Assembly (NCBI RefSeq): GCF_022808865.1
Contig: NZ_JAKZLB010000002.1
Location: 655,765-719,764 of the forward strand
Length of the DNA: 64,000 nt
From: Geothrix oryzisoli
Lineage (GTDB): Bacteria; Acidobacteriota; Holophagae; Holophagales; Holophagaceae
Direction: 5' to 3'
Both the position numbers and the translations under genes were made by a program. This document shows, piece by piece, positions 61,920-64,000 of the stretch. The notes under the pieces are model-generated. The model worked only from the letters and a program-made list of their open reading frames with translations. It made no database searches and was not told the origin of the DNA. Every line of letters begins with the position of its first letter. Within the stretch, counting starts at the first letter, position 1.

Positions 61920-62302
61920 CGACGAGATTGGGGGACTGTTGTTGAAGCTGCCTGAATGCGTTGCCATAGATCGTTTGGCATTGAGCCTTGCCAGACACCA
62001 GAAAGCAAATTCCGGAATGCAGGGCTAGCTAAGGCTTGTTGTTCGACTTGATTAATTATGGCTAGGCCGTGATGAGTCAGAAGATCTTCGAGCGGACCTG
62101 CTGCCAGGCGAGAGGCACGGGAAGGGGTAAGCTCGCGGTTGCTGGCCTCGACGATGAACGACCAACCTGAATCGGGTGAAGTTCGCATCATTTCAAAGAC
62201 AATGTCGAAAGCGCTAGTGAAGGACTCAGAATCCTCTGGATCGAAGGGCTGATCTGGTCGTTGAAGCCAAGCATCTACCAGTTGTGCCATCTCAGAGTGC
62301 AT
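61907..62302 (-). CDS. Cassette gene: DUF6869 protein
   Basis: The 131-residue product matches the DUF6869 pattern: WSFIVEASNRELTPSRASRL, then AAGPLEDLLTHHGLAIINQV and the ending NLLSGVWQGSMPNDLWQRIQ. It is a small cytoplasmic helical protein of unknown function. The TAG stop is inside attC28, and the start is 5 bases from attC29. Confidence 0.82.
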   Translation of the reverse strand: MHSEMAQLVDAWLQRPDQPFDPEDSESFTSAFDIVFEMMRTSPDSGWSFIVEASNRELTPSRASRLAAGPLEDLLTHHGLAIINQVEQQALASPAFRNLLSGVWQGSMPNDLWQRIQAASTTVPQSRRPNP

Positions 62303-62307
62303 GGGAG

Positions 62308-62431
62308 GCCTAACGAATGAAGCTAACCGGCCCCGCCTGCACCGAGGCGACGAGCGGAGCCGAGGAAGCGAGATGTTGAGAGAGAGCGGAAGGCAATGCA
62401 GGCGGGGTCCGAGTTGAGCGGAGGGTTAGGG
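62308..62431 (-). repeat. attC29
   Basis: 124 bp, cores GCCTAAC and GTTAGGG. Confidence 0.94.
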
Positions 62432-62474
62432 CGAACGGGCATGGCATGATTAGCCGCAACAGATAGGAGTTGGT

Positions 62475-62759
62475 GTGCCGCTTGGAGTTTTGGCCATTGT
62501 AGTGGCTTGGGTGGGCATGGCGCTCGGCTTTGGCCTGTGGATGCTGCTATGGCCGAAGCACTATTGGAAGACCTGGAAGAACTACTTGAAGCATGGTGAC
62601 CCGTTTGAAGGGGTATTCCCGGGGAGAACCGAATACCTGAAGGCTTATGTGCATCGCCCGAATGCAGACCGAAGGGCGAGAATTCTAGGTGCAGCGTTTG
62701 TTACTGCCGGGCTGGGAGTTCTTGCCCTCTTTGTGTTTGGAGGCCTGCCGTTGAGGTGA
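62475..62759 (+). CDS. Cassette gene in reverse orientation: two-helix membrane protein
   Basis: The 94-residue product is read on the plus strand, against every other gene in the array. It starts at a GTG at 62475 behind AGGAG. Helices are VLAIVVAWVGMALGFGLWML and ILGAAFVTAGLGVLALFVFG, with a basic central loop (WPKHYWKTWKNYLKHGDPF). It must rely on its own promoter. No family is recognised. Confidence 0.7.
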   Translation: MPLGVLAIVVAWVGMALGFGLWMLLWPKHYWKTWKNYLKHGDPFEGVFPGRTEYLKAYVHRPNADRRARILGAAFVTAGLGVLALFVFGGLPLR

Positions 62760-62975
62760 GCCCTAACTAAATTTGGACGGCGAGGACGAAGATGTTCGTA
62801 ATCCGCCTAATCCGGTTTGAGAAGGATGTAATTGCTGATTTTACCTTGGAGCTATTGACCGGGGCAATTTGAATGGGCAGACCAAAAAATCACGGATGAA
62901 GCGGGTGTTGGAGCAACTGGAGCCTATCAATTCGATGCAGGCCTAAAATTTAGAGCGTACTCCGCTGGTTGGGCG
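62760..62975. other. Gene-free half of the reverse cassette
   Basis: No gene is seen. Core-like words CCCTAAC (62761-62767) and GTTGGGC (62968-62974) bracket the stretch on the plus strand, which might be a decayed attC in the opposite direction. The internal text has no attC-like arms. Confidence 0.4.
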
Positions 62976-63099
62976 GCCTAACGAATGAAGCTAACCGGAC
63001 CCGCCTGCACCGAGGCACTGAGCGGAGCCGAGGAAGCGAGAAGTTGAGAGAGAGCAGAAGGCAAGGCAGGCGGGGTCCGAGTTGAGCTAAGGGTTAGGC
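62976..63099 (-). repeat. attC30
   Basis: 124 bp, cores GCCTAAC and GTTAGGC. Confidence 0.94.
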
Positions 63100-63402
63100 C
63101 GAGGCTGACTCAGAAGGAGCTTGCCAGGCCCAAAGGAAAAGAAGGACCGATGTGATAACGGGTGAAGCGAGGGTAAGGATTGCGACCCACGAAGGCTTTG
63201 CAAGCTTGGTGAAGAGTTTCCAATACAGGGTGGTGAGATAGGTCCAGGAACTCACCCAAATAAGGATGAAGACGACGAGAAGCCACGTGTTCGGGTAATC
63301 GAGGATTCGGAGAACATTGGCCCCGACCACGCCTACGATTGCGCTGAGTAGGCCCGCTGCCACTTGAATCCATTCAGATGTTGAAGGTCTGCTGGGGGGC
63401 AT
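63094..63402 (-). CDS. Cassette gene: three-helix membrane protein
   Basis: The 102-residue product has three hydrophobic helices (VAAGLLSAIVGVVGANVL, WLLVVFILIWVSSWTYL and VAILTLASPVITSVLLFLW) and short charged loops. No family is recognised. The TAA stop is inside the attC30 core and the start is 7 bases from attC31. Confidence 0.72.
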   Translation of the reverse strand: MPPSRPSTSEWIQVAAGLLSAIVGVVGANVLRILDYPNTWLLVVFILIWVSSWTYLTTLYWKLFTKLAKPSWVAILTLASPVITSVLLFLWAWQAPSESASA

Positions 63403-63409
63403 CTTCGAG

Positions 63410-63533
63410 GCCTAACGAATGAAGCTAACCGGCCCCGCCTGCACCGAGGCGATGAACGGAGCCGAGGAAGCGAGAAGCTGAGAGAGAGCGGAAGACAATG
63501 CAGGCGGGGTCCGAGTTGAGCTAGGGGTTAGGG
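63410..63533 (-). repeat. attC31
   Basis: 124 bp, cores GCCTAAC and GTTAGGG; identical by eye to attC20. Confidence 0.94.
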
Positions 63534-63983
63534 CGCAACGAGCGATAACAAATGTGTATAGCTCTCGAGTCGAGAAATCGATTGGAATCCTTGTCGCTCA
63601 TAGAATTGCGAGGCAATCGGGTTATCGGTTCGGAGGCTCAAGAGGGTGAAGTGAATGCGTGCAGTTTCCACCACTGCATGAATAAGCTGCTGACCGACAC
63701 CCAAGCGTCGAAATTCCTTGCGAACATATAGCCGGCGCACACGACCCACGCCGGCCTGAGAGGAGTATGGATCACGGCTCAACCCGCAAATCCCAACTAG
63801 CTGGCCCTGTATTCTGGCAGTGAAGAAAGCTTCGCCGGGTTGATTGAATTGATTGCGCATTGAATGCCATTCATCCCGTAAGCGAGCAACAAACCCAAAT
63901 CCCTCTGCTTCGCTTTCCATGACAAGCTCATCCAACTCAGAATCGGGAAGGGTAGTTACTCGCGCAATTTGGATAGCATTCAT
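63528..63983 (-). CDS. Cassette gene: GNAT acetyltransferase, copy 2
   Basis: The 151-residue product is identical, residue for residue, to the one encoded at 57733-58188, and the DNA shows no difference that I can see. As a cassette nearer the presumed integrase it should be the more recently inserted or copied one, and would be expressed more strongly if transcription comes from attI. Confidence 0.9.
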   Translation of the reverse strand: MNAIQIARVTTLPDSELDELVMESEAEGFGFVARLRDEWHSMRNQFNQPGEAFFTARIQGQLVGICGLSRDPYSSQAGVGRVRRLYVRKEFRRLGVGQQLIHAVVETARIHFTLLSLRTDNPIASQFYERQGFQSISRLESYTHLLSLVAP

Positions 63984-63990
63984 GGATGCA

Positions 63991-64000
63991 CCCTAACGAA
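63991..64000 (-). repeat. attC32, cut by the window edge
   Basis: Only the left core CCCTAAC (63991-63997) and three bases are visible. The text equals the start of attC21 at 58196, so the array continues to the right. Confidence 0.8.

Larger units (their letters stand above)
43560..64000 (-). mobile_element. Chromosomal integron cassette array (superintegron), open at the right
   Basis: At least 31 complete attC recombination sites, mostly 124 bp, alternate with short cassettes of about 0.3-1.9 kb over 20 kb. Nearly every cassette has one minus-strand gene whose stop lies at or inside its own attC, and whose start is close to the next attC on the right. That polarity places attI and the integrase gene to the right of base 64,000. 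Sites at the left end are the most degenerate, as expected for the oldest cassettes. Cassette GC is clearly lower and more variable than in the core genome. No integrase gene is in the window. Confidence 0.95.

Noticed and set aside
62760..62975. Plus-oriented attC between CCCTAAC and GTTGGGC
   Set aside because: At over 210 bases it is too long for an attC of this array and lacks the inner arms and stem; it is kept only as a weak possibility.
44044..64000. Regularly spaced repeats could be read as a CRISPR array
   Set aside because: The repeats are 124 bp, palindromic at the ends, and separated by 0.3-1.9 kb with genes. CRISPR repeats are about 25-40 bp with short uniform spacers.
44000..64000. 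Integrase gene within the window
   Set aside because: No frame resembles a tyrosine recombinase. The orientation of the cassettes places it beyond the right edge.

Overview
The window looks like a chromosome segment of a GC-rich Gram-negative bacterium, most probably an acidobacterium of the Holophagaceae (Geothrix/Holophaga type). This placement is an inference from gene style: CGGGG-type lipoproteins, a SAH riboswitch in front of ahcY, a multihaem cytochrome and a proton-pumping complex I. No 16S rRNA gene is present to confirm it.

Bases 1 to about 40,000 are ordinary, dense, GC-rich core sequence. In order they hold: proC behind a leader with its own terminator; glnS; a seven-gene nuoHIJKLMN block (membrane arm of complex I plus NuoI); a MacA-like adaptor, a MacB-like permease and an MFS exporter in one operon; a NIT-HAMP sensor without a chemotaxis tip; tpx; a DUF4136 lipoprotein; a MocR-type regulator followed by ilvE; a lipoprotein and a three-haem cytochrome c; two adjacent radical SAM genes; two tRNA-Ser genes; an M20 peptidase; a radC-pseudopilin-comEA group; a SAH riboswitch with ahcY; a caspase-fold protein whose catalytic Cys is Ser; then a run of small metabolic, methyltransferase and membrane genes (DUF4337, Nudix, DUF4199, SDR, DinB, glsA, rlmF, ICMT-like, UbiE-like, GNAT, DUF2892). 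From about 40,000 to 43,500 the genes become small, exported and lineage-specific.

From about 43,560 to the right edge the window is a large integron gene-cassette array (a sedentary chromosomal integron, or superintegron). I count 31 complete attC sites plus one cut by the window edge, and at least one more relic at the old end. Twenty-six of the complete sites are exactly 124 bp long. They have 7-bp cores (GCCTAAC and GTTAGGC) at the ends, a GC-rich inner stem (CCCGCCTGCA/TGCAGGCGGG) and a variable centre, much like the Vibrio cholerae VCRs. Each cassette normally holds one short minus-strand gene that ends at or inside its attC. The array is therefore read right to left, and attI and the integrase gene should lie beyond base 64,000. 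The most degenerate, presumably oldest, sites are at the left end.

The cassettes are visibly poorer in GC than the core. They encode mostly exported, lipoprotein or small membrane proteins of unknown function, plus a few recognisable families: DUF4304, a methyltransferase, YCII, an alpha/beta hydrolase, DUF1801, a zinc-finger-only DnaJ-like protein, SnoaL, PhnB-like VOC, DUF6624, DUF1398, GNAT and DUF6869. Special features include an exact duplicate of the GNAT cassette, one cassette gene in reverse orientation, one cassette gene split by an in-frame TAA, two cassettes or half-cassettes without a convincing gene, and one attC with a different centre.
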